From: JALCLA01 sp965653565
GTDB taxonomy: Bacteria; Pseudomonadota; Gammaproteobacteria; Xanthomonadales; Xanthomonadaceae
Length of the DNA stretch: 64,000 nucleotides
Reading direction: 5' to 3'
Assembly (NCBI GenBank): GCA_965653565.1
Contig: CBFHAI010000001.1
Coordinates: 62,001-126,000 of the forward strand
Below the pieces are notes generated by a model. That model was not told the DNA's origin. It saw only the letters and a list, made by a program, of their open reading frames with translations, and made no database searches. Of this stretch, positions 51,244 to 60,437 are shown piece by piece (position 1 is the first letter of the stretch; every line of letters starts with the position of its first letter). The position numbers were made by a program, and so were the translations under genes.

Positions 51244-54231
51244 ATGACCTCGCCGGTGTACGACATCCCGGGCTATGAGTACGTCCGCGAACTGGGCGTC
51301 GGCGGCATGGCCACGGTCTATCTCGCCATCCAGCGCTCGCTCGAGCGCAGCGTGGCCATCAAGGTCATGCGCCGGGCGGGCGCGGACGAAAACTTCGAGA
51401 AGCGCTTCCTGCTCGAAGGCCGCACGATGGCGAAGCTGCCGCATCGCAATATCGTCGGCGTCTACGACATCGTCCAGAACGAGACGATCAATTACATCGC
51501 GATGGAATATCTGGGCGGCGGCACGCTCAGCGATCGCATGCGCGTGGGCCTGTCGCTGGCCGAGGCCATTTCGGTGGTGGTGCAGATCGGCGGCGCGCTG
51601 CAGTTCGCGCATGAGGCCGGCATCGTGCATCGCGACCTCAAGCCCGCCAACATCATGTTCCGCGACGCCCACACGCCGGTGCTCACCGACTTCGGCATCG
51701 CGCGCCAGAAGGACGCCGCCGCCACCCGGCTGACGCAGACCGGAATGATGATCGGCACGCCGACCTACATGAGCCCCGAACAGGCCATGGGCACCGAGGT
51801 CGACGGCCGATCGGATCAATACAGCCTGGGCGTGCTGTTCTACGAGATGCTGACCGGCGCGCCGCCGTTCGGCGGCGAGACGCCGCTCAACGTGGTGCTG
51901 GCGCACATCAACCAGCCGCCGCCCGAGTTGCCCGGTGTGTTCGCCCATTTCCAGCCGGTGCTCGATCGCATGCTGGCGAAGGATCGCGACAGCCGCTATC
52001 CGGATCTGACGACCTTCGTGCGCGAACTGAAGGCGATGCTGACCCACAGCGACACGCTGCTGGCGCGGCTGCAGATCGATCCGAACCAAAGTGCCTCGGA
52101 ACAGCTGCGCGCGCTGGGTTTCTCCGAAAGCCAGATCAACACCGGCACCCGCCGCGCCGCCGAGACGCGCCGTTCGGGCGAGCGGCCGAGCCCGCGCCAG
52201 ACCGGTCCGGGCGTGCGGATGGAACCGATGGAGCCGCGCCGTCCGGCGCGGCCGCGCTGGCTGATGCCGCTCATCGCCGCTGTCGCGGCGCTGGTGATTG
52301 CGATCGCGCTGTGGGCCTTCCTCGGACGTCGCGACGAGTTGACGCCGGCGCTGCGCACCGCGGTCAATTCGCTGATCCAGGACGCCGACCGCCTGATCGC
52401 GGAACGCAAACTGATTTCGCCGCCCGGCAACAATGCGCAGGAGCGTTTGCAGGCCGCGCTGCAACTCGCGCCCGACCTGCCGGAAGTGCTCGAACGCGTC
52501 GAACGCGTCGCGAACGAACTCAAGGCGCAGGCCGAACAGGCACTCGCCGACAAAAAGTTCGCCGTGGCCGAAGCGCGCATCGGCGAGGCGCTGGCGGTGT
52601 CGCCGCAGAACGCCGAGCTGCTGCAATTGCAGACGCGCATCGCGGCCGGCAAGCGCAACGCCGAGCGCGATGCCAGCATCGGCGTTTTGCTGCAGCAGGC
52701 CGAGGCGGCGCGCCAGGCCGGCCGCGTATTCGGCGAAGGCAACGAGACCGCGCTCGGCCTGGTGCGGCAGGCATTGGAAATCGATCCGCAGAATGCCGCG
52801 GCGCGCACGCAACTGACCGCGCTCACCGACGCTGCGCTGGCCGACGCGCGCGCCGCGATCGCTGCCGGCAAGCTCGACGACGCGCAGGCCGCACTGCAAA
52901 TCTCCGGCGCGTATTTCGCCAGCGAGCCGGCCTGGCGCGAGCTCAACACCACGCTCGAATCGGCGCGCAAGGTGGCGCAGCAGCAGGAGCGCATCGCGGA
53001 CTTGCTCGACCAGGCGCGCGCGCACGTCGCGGCCGGCCGCTATGCCGAACCGGCCGGCGACAACGCGCTCGACAGCCTGGCGCGCGTCGCCGAATTCGAT
53101 CCGAACAACATCGCGTCCGCCGCCTTGCGTCGCGAAATCGGCGTCGCGCTCGCGAAGCAGGCGGCGCAAGCCGAGAAGGCCGGACAATTCGGCGTGGCGC
53201 TGGCGCGTTACGACCAGGCGCTGCTCGCGCAGCCGGGCAATGCCGACTACACGAAAGCCAAGCAGGCACTCGAGCAACAGGTCGGCGCGCGCGCCACCGA
53301 GCTGGCGGCCGCGCTGAGCAACGCGCGCAACGCGATCAACGCGCGGCGTTATCTCATGCCCGCCGGCAACAACGCGCGCGAATATCTCGACGCTGCGCTC
53401 AAGCTCGACGCCTCGAACGCCGACGCCAGGCGTCTGCTCGCCGATCTGCCCGGCCTGGTGCGCGAAGCGGCGGCGGAACTGGGCAAGGAAGCGCGCTACG
53501 ACGACGCGCTGGCGCTGCTCGCCGATGCGATGAAGCAGTACCCGAGCGATACGCAATTGGCGGCGCTGTCGCTATCGCTGAAATCCGAACGCGAAGGCGT
53601 ACAGCGTGCCGCGCAGCGTCAGCAGCGCTTGTCGGAGTTGCAGGAATTGCTGGCCGGCCGGCAGTTCACGGCCGAACGCGCCAAATCGATCGGTGCGGCG
53701 TTCGCGGCGCTGGAAAAGCTCGATACCAGTGACGCCGAAGCTTTGCGCCTGCGGCAAGCGTTCGTGGCGGATTTCGCCCGCGCCATCGCGACCGCCGATT
53801 CGTCCGAACGTCTCGCCGCTTTCACGCCGGCGCTGGCCGAACTGAAGCGTCAGCTCGGCACCGGTGCCGAAGACATCGCCACCTTGCAAAGCAACCTCGC
53901 CAGCGCCGCCGCCGCGCTCGAAGCGAAGGAGCGCGAACGCATCGCCGCACTCAGCGGCACGCTGATGTTGAACGCGTATCCGTGGGGCGATGTCGACTCG
54001 GTGGTCGATCAGGCCAGCGGCAAGCCGGTCGCGTTGCCGAAGGATCGCTCGACGCCGCTGCGACTGGTGATTCCGGCCGGCACCTACCGCGTGACGTTCA
54101 AGCATCCGCGCGTCGGCAAGCCGGTGGTGCTGGTGGCCGGCGTGGAAGCGAAGAAGGAGCAGGTCGCGAACGCGTCGTTCCCGACACTGACCGCGCGCGA
54201 TTATCTGAAACGGGCCGGATATGCGCAGTAA
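51244..54231 (+). CDS. receptor-type serine/threonine kinase with extracytoplasmic TPR-like modules
   Basis: The 995-residue protein has an N-terminal Hanks-type kinase domain (about 11-270): glycine loop ELGVGGMATVYLA, Lys40 in VAIK, HRDLKPAN with the catalytic Asp131, DFG at 149-151, and MSPEQ at the activation-loop end. A basic linker with RSGERPSPRQTGPG leads to a single membrane segment (about 340-360). The rest is helical and extracytoplasmic: four modules of about 104 residues each marked by PPGNNA, GEGNETA, PAGDNA and PAGNNA motifs (52426, 52738, 53056 and 53365), then an Ala-rich helix and a C-terminal beta domain (LSGTLMLNAYPWGDVDS...) of PEGA type. It overlaps the next gene by 11 bases. 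Confidence 0.9.
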   Translation: MTSPVYDIPGYEYVRELGVGGMATVYLAIQRSLERSVAIKVMRRAGADENFEKRFLLEGRTMAKLPHRNIVGVYDIVQNETINYIAMEYLGGGTLSDRMRVGLSLAEAISVVVQIGGALQFAHEAGIVHRDLKPANIMFRDAHTPVLTDFGIARQKDAAATRLTQTGMMIGTPTYMSPEQAMGTEVDGRSDQYSLGVLFYEMLTGAPPFGGETPLNVVLAHINQPPPELPGVFAHFQPVLDRMLAKDRDSRYPDLTTFVRELKAMLTHSDTLLARLQIDPNQSASEQLRALGFSESQINTGTRRAAETRRSGERPSPRQTGPGVRMEPMEPRRPARPRWLMPLIAAVAALVIAIALWAFLGRRDELTPALRTAVNSLIQDADRLIAERKLISPPGNNAQERLQAALQLAPDLPEVLERVERVANELKAQAEQALADKKFAVAEARIGEALAVSPQNAELLQLQTRIAAGKRNAERDASIGVLLQQAEAARQAGRVFGEGNETALGLVRQALEIDPQNAAARTQLTALTDAALADARAAIAAGKLDDAQAALQISGAYFASEPAWRELNTTLESARKVAQQQERIADLLDQARAHVAAGRYAEPAGDNALDSLARVAEFDPNNIASAALRREIGVALAKQAAQAEKAGQFGVALARYDQALLAQPGNADYTKAKQALEQQVGARATELAAALSNARNAINARRYLMPAGNNAREYLDAALKLDASNADARRLLADLPGLVREAAAELGKEARYDDALALLADAMKQYPSDTQLAALSLSLKSEREGVQRAAQRQQRLSELQELLAGRQFTAERAKSIGAAFAALEKLDTSDAEALRLRQAFVADFARAIATADSSERLAAFTPALAELKRQLGTGAEDIATLQSNLASAAAALEAKERERIAALSGTLMLNAYPWGDVDSVVDQASGKPVALPKDRSTPLRLVIPAGTYRVTFKHPRVGKPVVLVAGVEAKKEQVANASFPTLTARDYLKRAGYAQ

Positions 54232-55063
54232 GTTCGCGCTGGCGGTTGCGATCGGTTTTGCGCTCGCGGCGTCGGCGCCGGCGCATGCCGATTGGAAGCG
54301 CGACTACGACCGCGGCGTGAAAGCCGCCGAGTCCGGCAACTGGGCCGAAGCCGAATCGGCCATGCGCGCGGCGCTCACGGAAGAATCGAAACCCGAGGCG
54401 CGCAAGCGCTTCCAGGGCGTGGTGTACAAGGTCTACGTGCCGCATCACTACGCCGGCCTCGCCGCTTATCGGCAGGGCGATTGCGCGCGCGCGATGCAAT
54501 ACTGGAGCAATTCGGCGAACGCCGGCGTGGTGTCGGGCATCGCGGCGTTGAATGCCGCGCAGAGCCGCGGCATCGCGGATTGCCAGCAGAAACTCGCGAC
54601 TTCCACGAAGCCGCCCGTGCCGGTTGTCGCCACGCCACCGGTGGCGACGCCACCGAAACCGCTGGTGACGAAGCCGGCCGAACCGGTGGTGTCGACCCCG
54701 CCGAAACCGCCCGTTGTCACGCCGAAGCCAGCGGTCGAAACGCCGAAACCGGTGGTCGCACCGTCGGCGGTTCCGGCGCCGGCGGCGCTGGCGCAAAGCG
54801 TCGAAAGTTTCCTCGCTGGTCGCTACCCGGCCGTGCTGCAACTCGATCCGTCCTCGCTCGGCGATGCGCGTTCGAAGGCGCAGGGTTTTCTATTGCGTGC
54901 GGCTTCGCGCCACACGCTGGCCGAACTCGCCGGCAACGATGCACGGCAACTCGATCAGGCCCGCCAGGATGTGCGCGCCGCGCGCGCCGCGAATGCGTCG
55001 CTGAGCCCCGACGACGCCGTCTTCTCGCCACGCTTCCGCGCCTTCTGGAAAGCAACGCGCTGA
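54221..55063 (+). CDS. secreted TPR-like protein with Pro-rich linker
   Basis: This 280-residue protein has a signal peptide (about 1-24, AHA cut), a TPR-like helix pair (GVKAAESGNWAEAESAMRA), a stretch with two cysteines (GDCARAM, ADCQQ), a Pro/Val/Thr-rich linker (about 125-185, KPPV and TPPV words repeated) and a C-terminal helical domain (about 190-280). No known family was recognised. It starts inside the last codons of the kinase gene, so the two are co-translated and it probably works in the same periplasmic signalling complex. Confidence 0.75.
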   Translation: MRSKFALAVAIGFALAASAPAHADWKRDYDRGVKAAESGNWAEAESAMRAALTEESKPEARKRFQGVVYKVYVPHHYAGLAAYRQGDCARAMQYWSNSANAGVVSGIAALNAAQSRGIADCQQKLATSTKPPVPVVATPPVATPPKPLVTKPAEPVVSTPPKPPVVTPKPAVETPKPVVAPSAVPAPAALAQSVESFLAGRYPAVLQLDPSSLGDARSKAQGFLLRAASRHTLAELAGNDARQLDQARQDVRAARAANASLSPDDAVFSPRFRAFWKATR

Positions 55064-55120
55064 CAGCGGCGTGGCGGGGCGCAAGCGTGGCCTGACGGCC
55101 GCGCCGCGAAGCCCGCCGTA

Positions 55121-56983
55121 CTACTCGAATCCGTCGAAGAACAGCGCCATCGGGTCCGCCTGGACGGTGACCGTGAAGCGCCGCACGGCGGACAGGTCCT
55201 CGCCGCCGTTCGCCGTACCGCCCGAGTCGCGGATGCGCAGGTCGAAGTGCGCGCTGCCCGCGCGGCCGCTGAGCGACAGCGCCAGATGCGCCGCCGTGCC
55301 GTCCACCGAGGGAATCAACGCGGCATCGTTGACCACACCGTCCGGATCGGACGTTTTCACCAGCAGGCCCGCGACCAGGACCTGGCCGGCTTCGCGCGGA
55401 CCGGAGTCGAAGTTGCGCACGAAGTCCGACAGCATCCGCGGCGCGGTGCCGGGCCGCGGGCCGAAGACGGGGTTCGGAGCGAGCCCGAACGTGGGCGCGT
55501 CGTTGACCGCGCGGATCTGAACCGGCACGCGCTGCGTTGTCACCGAGCGTCCGTCGCCGGCCAGCACCACGAGCGCGAACTCGCCGTGCGCGTCGGCGTC
55601 CGGCGCGAGGTCGACGCGGCGGCCGCCGAGCGCATCGCGCACCAGGATTTCGCTGTCGTCGAGCACGCCAGGATCGGTCGACTGCACCGCCACGGACAGC
55701 GCGTCGAGCGCGGTGTCCGGATCGTCGAGCCGCAGGCGCAGCGTCGCATTCGCGCCTTCGTCGAATGCCAGGGGCGCAATTTCGTCGATGACGGGCGCGT
55801 CGTCGCTGACCTCGGCATCGGCGTCGACCGTGACCGGCAGGGAGCCTTCGTTGTCCGCTGCGTAAACGGCCACGGCGCCGCGATCGACGCCGTCCAGATC
55901 GAGATCCGGCATGCCGATTGCGGCCAGGCTTGCCGTCGCGGCCACGTCCCAGCCGGCATGCGCTTCGCGCTCCTGGGTCGGCAGCAGTACCCGGCCCACG
56001 CTCCAGCTGTCGCCGTGGCCGCGGTGAATCTGCGCGAGCCCGGTTTCGCGCCGCGTTGCGTTCGCGGCCAGCGGCGCACCGACGACGGCCAGCAATTGTC
56101 CGGAACTCGGGCCCGTCGACAGCGCCACCGACGCGCCGAACTGGCCGTCGCCGGACTGCGCCGGCAGCAGCGTCGCCGACCGCAGCCAGCGCGTGCCCTC
56201 CTGCGTGAAGACGTGAGCACGCTGCGCCCCCGGCACGCCGGCGACCAGCGTATCGCCGAGCAGCGCGAACGCCCGCCCGAAACCATTTCCCGCGACATCG
56301 CCGCGCGCCAGCAGGGTCGCGTCGCTCCAGCGGTCGACATCGCGTTCGAAGACGTGGATCGTGCCGCGTCCGCCGCCGCCGACGTTCGGCTCGGGGTCGC
56401 CCACCGCAACCAGATCGCCATCGATCGCGACCGCCGTGCCGAAGTGCGCATGCTCGCCATCGGGCACCAATCGCGCCTGCGTCAGCCACGGGTGCTCAGG
56501 CTCCAGCGCGTCGCGCACGAAGATCGTCGTCGGCCGGCCGTCGGCGCTGGCAGCGACCACGCTTTCGCCGGAAATCGCGACCGCCGCGCCCAGCGCCGGA
56601 TTCTGCGCATCGCGCAATCGGGCCTCGCGCAACCAGATTCCTTGCTCGTATCGGTAAACGAACACGCTGCCGCTGCCCGGCTCGCCGACCGCCATGCGCG
56701 TACCATCGATGGCGACGCTGCTGCCGAAACCGCAACCGGCGCAAGGCATGTCGGGGTCGATGCGCTGTTGCAACCGCGAGCCGCCCGGATCGTAGGCAAG
56801 CACGTAGACACGGCCGCTGCCGTCTTGCTCGGGCGCGCCTACCAGCAGCGTATTCGCCTGCAACGCCACGCGTTCGCCGAAGCGGGCGTGGTCGGTGGCG
56901 GCCAGCGCCGTGAGCGGCAGCCCGAGGGCGGCGCCTGCGAGCAGGGCGATCCGCAAAGGCGTGGTGGGGAAGGATTCGTCCAT
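55121..56983 (-). CDS. large secreted beta-propeller-like protein ending in DGFE
   Basis: The 620-residue protein has a signal peptide (about 1-29, LTALAA), then repeats resembling FG-GAP/integrin-alpha-type blades (words FGSSVAIDGTRMAVGEPG, GAAVAISGESVVAA, HFGTAVAIDGDLVAVGDPEP, GFGRAFALLGDTLVAGVPG, QFGASVAL), which suggests a six- or seven-bladed propeller over about 45-385. Ig-like or cadherin-like segments with DxD motifs follow (about 400-610), and the chain ends in FFDGFE. No enzyme motif is visible; a surface or adhesion role is likely. The ATG at 56983 is chosen because it leads straight to the signal peptide; an upstream ATG exists at 57028. Confidence 0.75.
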   Translation of the reverse strand: MDESFPTTPLRIALLAGAALGLPLTALAATDHARFGERVALQANTLLVGAPEQDGSGRVYVLAYDPGGSRLQQRIDPDMPCAGCGFGSSVAIDGTRMAVGEPGSGSVFVYRYEQGIWLREARLRDAQNPALGAAVAISGESVVAASADGRPTTIFVRDALEPEHPWLTQARLVPDGEHAHFGTAVAIDGDLVAVGDPEPNVGGGGRGTIHVFERDVDRWSDATLLARGDVAGNGFGRAFALLGDTLVAGVPGAQRAHVFTQEGTRWLRSATLLPAQSGDGQFGASVALSTGPSSGQLLAVVGAPLAANATRRETGLAQIHRGHGDSWSVGRVLLPTQEREAHAGWDVAATASLAAIGMPDLDLDGVDRGAVAVYAADNEGSLPVTVDADAEVSDDAPVIDEIAPLAFDEGANATLRLRLDDPDTALDALSVAVQSTDPGVLDDSEILVRDALGGRRVDLAPDADAHGEFALVVLAGDGRSVTTQRVPVQIRAVNDAPTFGLAPNPVFGPRPGTAPRMLSDFVRNFDSGPREAGQVLVAGLLVKTSDPDGVVNDAALIPSVDGTAAHLALSLSGRAGSAHFDLRIRDSGGTANGGEDLSAVRRFTVTVQADPMALFFDGFE

Positions 56984-57111
56984 AGCGCAACCCGGATGCG
57001 ATCGCCACCCGGGGTGGCTTCGGAGCACTAACGTCGTCCGGCGGCGGTTCGTATCACCACGTAGCCGTGCGAAAGAGGCGCGCGCGGGCCAGGATCATCG
57101 CAGGCGTCGAA

Positions 57112-57145
57112 GACAAAAAGAAAGCCCTCGGATTTCTCCGAGGGC
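57112..57145 (-). terminator. intrinsic terminator of the FadL-type gene
   Basis: Read on the minus strand, GCCCTCGGA / TCCGAGGGC with a four-base loop is followed by TTTCTTTTTG, 80 bases after the gene's stop codon. Confidence 0.9.
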
Positions 57146-57224
57146 CGCTACTGCTTCATCGCCGCAAGATCGACGGATCTACCGGACGTCCGGGATGTAC
57201 CGGGCTATTTTTCGGCGCTGCCGA

Positions 57225-58679
57225 TCAGAACCGCCAGACGCCCGATAGCGACAACGTATCCTGCCGGTCCGACGTATCGATCGCGAAGTCGACCTGGAAG
57301 GTCGAGAACGAGAAGCCCAGGCCTGCCGAGTAATGCATCTCGTCGCTGCCGGTCGAGAAGATCACCGCGTTCAACTGCGCGTTGAGGCGGTCGTCGTTCA
57401 GTTCGCCGTCGGCGCCGATGCTGTCCACATCGCCCTGGAAGCGCAGCGTGTGCCGTTCTTCGTGCCACATGCCAAGACGCAACGCGAGCGGATGCGCCAT
57501 GTCGGCGAAGATATATTCCATCCCCAAGCGCGGCTCGATCACATCGTCGATGCCGATCAGGCGTGCGGAGGCGATTTCGCCGGGTGAGGCGAAGATGTCG
57601 TTGATCGGCGTGCCGGCGGGCAGGGTGACGCCGTCGATCGTCAGCGGCACCTGCGTGACGATGGTCAACGGATTGTCGGGGCCGTTGAGGAACGGTGAAA
57701 CGTTGTTCTCGGTGAGGTTCGAATAGTTGATCTTGTTGACGTCGAGATTGATCGTCAGATTGTCCGACGGACGCCAGCTGAAACCGATGCCGAAGGTGTC
57801 GGGCGCCTGGAAATCCACCGATTGATCGGCCAGCAGTTCGCCCTCGAAGATGCCCGGCGTGAGCGCATCGGCGAGGAAGGCCGGACCGGCGACGTTGGTA
57901 GCGCGGTAATCGAATTCCGGCGCGCTGCGATACGCCACACCGATATTGAAGTTGTCCGAGCCGCGGAAGATCAGGCCCAGGTTGTAGCCGATGTCGTCGT
58001 CGTCGCCGCGCTGCTGCTGGGTCGACACCAGCGCGCTCGACACGCTGGTATCGCCGCGGAAAGCATCGAAACGCGCGGCCGAGGTGTCGATTTCGAAGTC
58101 GTACCACGACAGGCCGGCACCGAGCGAGATGAACTCGTTGAGGTTGTAGGCGAAGCTCGCGCCGTAGCTGATGATTTCGATATCGGTGCGCGCGCGGTAT
58201 GGATTGGTGAAGAAATCGCCGAACACGGTCGGCTCCGACACGTAGGCGCTTTCGTAGTTGAGCAACTCGTGGCGATACAGCGCCAGCGCCCAGTTCTCGC
58301 GCGGCAGCACCCAGCTCAGGAACGACAGGCTGTTGGTATCGCTCGAGGCACTGCCGTAGTTGATGCCGGTCGGATCGAACGGATCGACGCCGGCCTCGCC
58401 GCCGCTGGCGAACTGCGCGTCGTAGCTGGTGCGGCGGATTTCGACGCCGACCTGCTGTTCCAGGCCAAGGCCCGTGAGGCCGGCCGGATTGGTGTAGGCC
58501 GCGGTGGCATCGTCGGCCGCGCCGAGAAAGGCGCCGCCCATGCCGAGGCTGCGCGCGCCCGGATTGGAGAAGCTGAAAGGAATGCTGGAGTTGTTCTCGA
58601 CGTTGGTGATCGCCGAGGCCGAACCGGCCAGTCCGAGCAGGGCGACGGCAACGGCGCGAGACAGATGGCTGCGTTTCAT
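57225..58679 (-). CDS. outer-membrane FadL/TodX-family transport porin
   Basis: The 484-residue protein has a signal peptide (about 1-23, ASA cut) and an N-terminal plug with the family motif ARSLGMGGAFLGAADDATA followed by TNPAGLTGL. The rest is a beta barrel with alternating polar and aromatic strands ending in an aromatic residue (SLSGVWRF), as needed for BAM assembly. Such proteins move long-chain fatty acids or other hydrophobic compounds across the outer membrane. It is divergent from qmcA; a 223-base gap separates them. Confidence 0.9.
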   Translation of the reverse strand: MKRSHLSRAVAVALLGLAGSASAITNVENNSSIPFSFSNPGARSLGMGGAFLGAADDATAAYTNPAGLTGLGLEQQVGVEIRRTSYDAQFASGGEAGVDPFDPTGINYGSASSDTNSLSFLSWVLPRENWALALYRHELLNYESAYVSEPTVFGDFFTNPYRARTDIEIISYGASFAYNLNEFISLGAGLSWYDFEIDTSAARFDAFRGDTSVSSALVSTQQQRGDDDDIGYNLGLIFRGSDNFNIGVAYRSAPEFDYRATNVAGPAFLADALTPGIFEGELLADQSVDFQAPDTFGIGFSWRPSDNLTINLDVNKINYSNLTENNVSPFLNGPDNPLTIVTQVPLTIDGVTLPAGTPINDIFASPGEIASARLIGIDDVIEPRLGMEYIFADMAHPLALRLGMWHEERHTLRFQGDVDSIGADGELNDDRLNAQLNAVIFSTGSDEMHYSAGLGFSFSTFQVDFAIDTSDRQDTLSLSGVWRF

Positions 58680-58902
58680 AGTGGTTTTCCCCCGATAGGA
58701 CGACGCGGTCCGAGCGTCATTAGGATAGATCAAAGCGCTTGGCGCCGGTGCGGCGCGCAGCGCCGGACCGCCCGTCAACGCAGTGCAAACGAAAATCCGG
58801 TCAATCGCCCGGGCGCGGCCGTCACGTTGCACCGGGCAGCGCGTCAGGGCAGCATGCCGCAGGCGCCGCAGCCGTGGCGCACCGTTGCCTTGGGGAAATG
58901 CA
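58680..58902. promoter_or_regulatory. divergent intergenic region of the porin and qmcA
   Basis: No gene is seen. On the minus strand CTATCCTAAT at about 58728-58719 contains a -10-like TATCCT about 40 bases before the porin start. A GC-rich palindromic segment (GGCGCCGGTGCGGCGCGC) lies at 58741-58760. No clear qmcA promoter was found. Confidence 0.35.
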
Positions 58903-59868
58903 ATGACGATCTTCGTGTGGATCCTGCTGGCCTTCGTGGTCATCACCATTCTCAAGGGCGTGCGCTCGGTGCCGCAGGGCTACGAGTACACGGTCGAGCG
59001 CTTCGGCCGCTACATCCGCACCTTGTCGCCCGGCCTGGGCTTCATCATTCCGTGGGTCGACGGCATCGGCCGCAAGATGAACATGATGGAGCAGGTGCTC
59101 GACGTGCCGTCGCAGGAAGTCATCACCAAGGACAACGCGGTGGTGAAGGTCGACGGCGTCGTGTTCTTCCAGGTGCTCGACGCGGCCAAGGCGGCGTACG
59201 AAGTGGCGCAGCTCGAAATCGCCATCCTCAACCTGGTGATGACCAACATCCGCACCGTGCTCGGCGCGATGGATCTCGACGAATCGCTGTCCAAGCGCGA
59301 CGAAATCAATGCGCGACTGCTCGCCGTCGTCGATCAGGCGACGCATCCGTGGGGCCTGAAGGTCAACCGCATCGAGATCAAGGACATCCAGCCGCCGCGC
59401 GACCTGGTCGATTCGATGGCGCGCCAGATGAAGGCCGAGCGCGAAAAGCGCGCCAACATCCTCGAAGCCGAAGGTTTCCGCCAGGCCGCGATCCTGAAAG
59501 CCGACGGCGAGAAGCAGGCCGCCGTGCTGGAAGCCGAAGGCCGCCGCGAATCGGCGTTCCGCGATGCCGAAGCGCGCGAGCGGCTGGCCGAAGCCGAGGC
59601 CAAGGCGACGACGCTGGTGTCGCAGGCGATCGCCGAGGGCGATGTGCAGGCGATCAATTACTTCGTCGCGCAAAAATACGTCGAGGCGCTGAAGGAATTC
59701 GCCACCTCGCCGAATCAGAAGACGCTGCTGCTGCCGATGGAGACCACCGGCATCCTCGGCTCGCTCGCCGGCATCATGGAACTGTCGCGCTTCGCCGGCG
59801 ACAACCGTCCGCCGGCGGCGCCGAAAGTCGCGCCCAAGCAGCAGTCGTTCCAACCGCAGCAAGGTTGA
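58903..59868 (+). CDS. qmcA: SPFH-domain membrane protein QmcA
   Basis: This 321-residue stomatin/prohibitin-like protein has an N-terminal membrane segment (about 2-19), the SPFH domain (about 20-180; SVPQGYEYTVERFGRYI, PGLGFIIPWVDGI) and a long charged helix (about 185-265; MKAEREKRANILEAEGF, then EKQAAVLEAEGRRESAF). It probably oligomerises in the membrane and organises proteases or other partners. The NfeD partner follows after 31 bases. The ATG at 58903 is chosen because it directly precedes the hydrophobic segment. Confidence 0.93.
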   Translation: MTIFVWILLAFVVITILKGVRSVPQGYEYTVERFGRYIRTLSPGLGFIIPWVDGIGRKMNMMEQVLDVPSQEVITKDNAVVKVDGVVFFQVLDAAKAAYEVAQLEIAILNLVMTNIRTVLGAMDLDESLSKRDEINARLLAVVDQATHPWGLKVNRIEIKDIQPPRDLVDSMARQMKAEREKRANILEAEGFRQAAILKADGEKQAAVLEAEGRRESAFRDAEARERLAEAEAKATTLVSQAIAEGDVQAINYFVAQKYVEALKEFATSPNQKTLLLPMETTGILGSLAGIMELSRFAGDNRPPAAPKVAPKQQSFQPQQG

Positions 59869-59899
59869 TGGTTTCCGCGCGAGTCGCCCCGGAGGCGTT

Positions 59900-60340
59900 G
59901 TGGACTGGATGAATTCCGACTGGTTCTGGTGGGCCGTGGCACTCGCGCTGTTCGGGCTCGAGGCGCTGTTGCCGGGCACTTTCATGCTGTGGCTCGGTTT
60001 CGCCGCGGCCGCCACCGGCATCGTGCTGCTGGCGGTGCCGCTGTCGGTGACGTCGCAGTGGATTTTGTTCGCGCTGCTGTCGCTGGTGGCGGTCGGCATC
60101 GGTTGGAACTGGCGCCGGCGCAATCCGCCCAAGGCTACCGACCAGCCGCTGCTGAACCGGCGTGCCGATCAACTGGTCGGCCGCGTGTTCGCGCTCGATA
60201 CGCCGGTGATCGACGGTCGCGGCCGCATCAAGGTGGACGATGCCTTCTGGCAAGTCGCAGGTCAGGACTTGCCGCAAGGCACGCGGGTGCGGGTGGCGCA
60301 GGTCGACGGGATGCTGTTGCGCATCGAGCGCGCGGAGTAG
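59900..60340 (+). CDS. NfeD-like membrane protein
   Basis: The 146-residue protein has two to three N-terminal membrane segments (about 8-68) and a C-terminal OB-fold NfeD domain (about 85-145; LVGRVFALDTPVIDGRGRI, GTRVRVAQVDGMLLRIE). It pairs with QmcA-type SPFH proteins across bacteria. The GTG at 59900 follows GGAGG closely; an ATG at 59909 is equally possible and loses only three residues. This is the short NfeD form without a ClpP-like domain. Confidence 0.88.
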   Translation: MDWMNSDWFWWAVALALFGLEALLPGTFMLWLGFAAAATGIVLLAVPLSVTSQWILFALLSLVAVGIGWNWRRRNPPKATDQPLLNRRADQLVGRVFALDTPVIDGRGRIKVDDAFWQVAGQDLPQGTRVRVAQVDGMLLRIERAE

Positions 60341-60393
60341 TCCGCAAGGCGGCGGCGACGTTGCCGTCGCGGCGTCCGTTTGCCCCGGCAAAC

Positions 60394-60412
60394 GAGAATT
60401 ACTATCATCTCG
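60394..60412 (+). promoter_or_regulatory. probable Fur box before the iron transporter
   Basis: GAGAATTACTATCATCTCG agrees with the Fur consensus at 11 of 19 positions by hand count and lies 26 bases before the chosen start. The match is weaker than the hemP box but the iron context supports it. Confidence 0.55.
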
Positions 60413-60437
60413 CATCCCCTCGATGCGAGTAGCGCGA

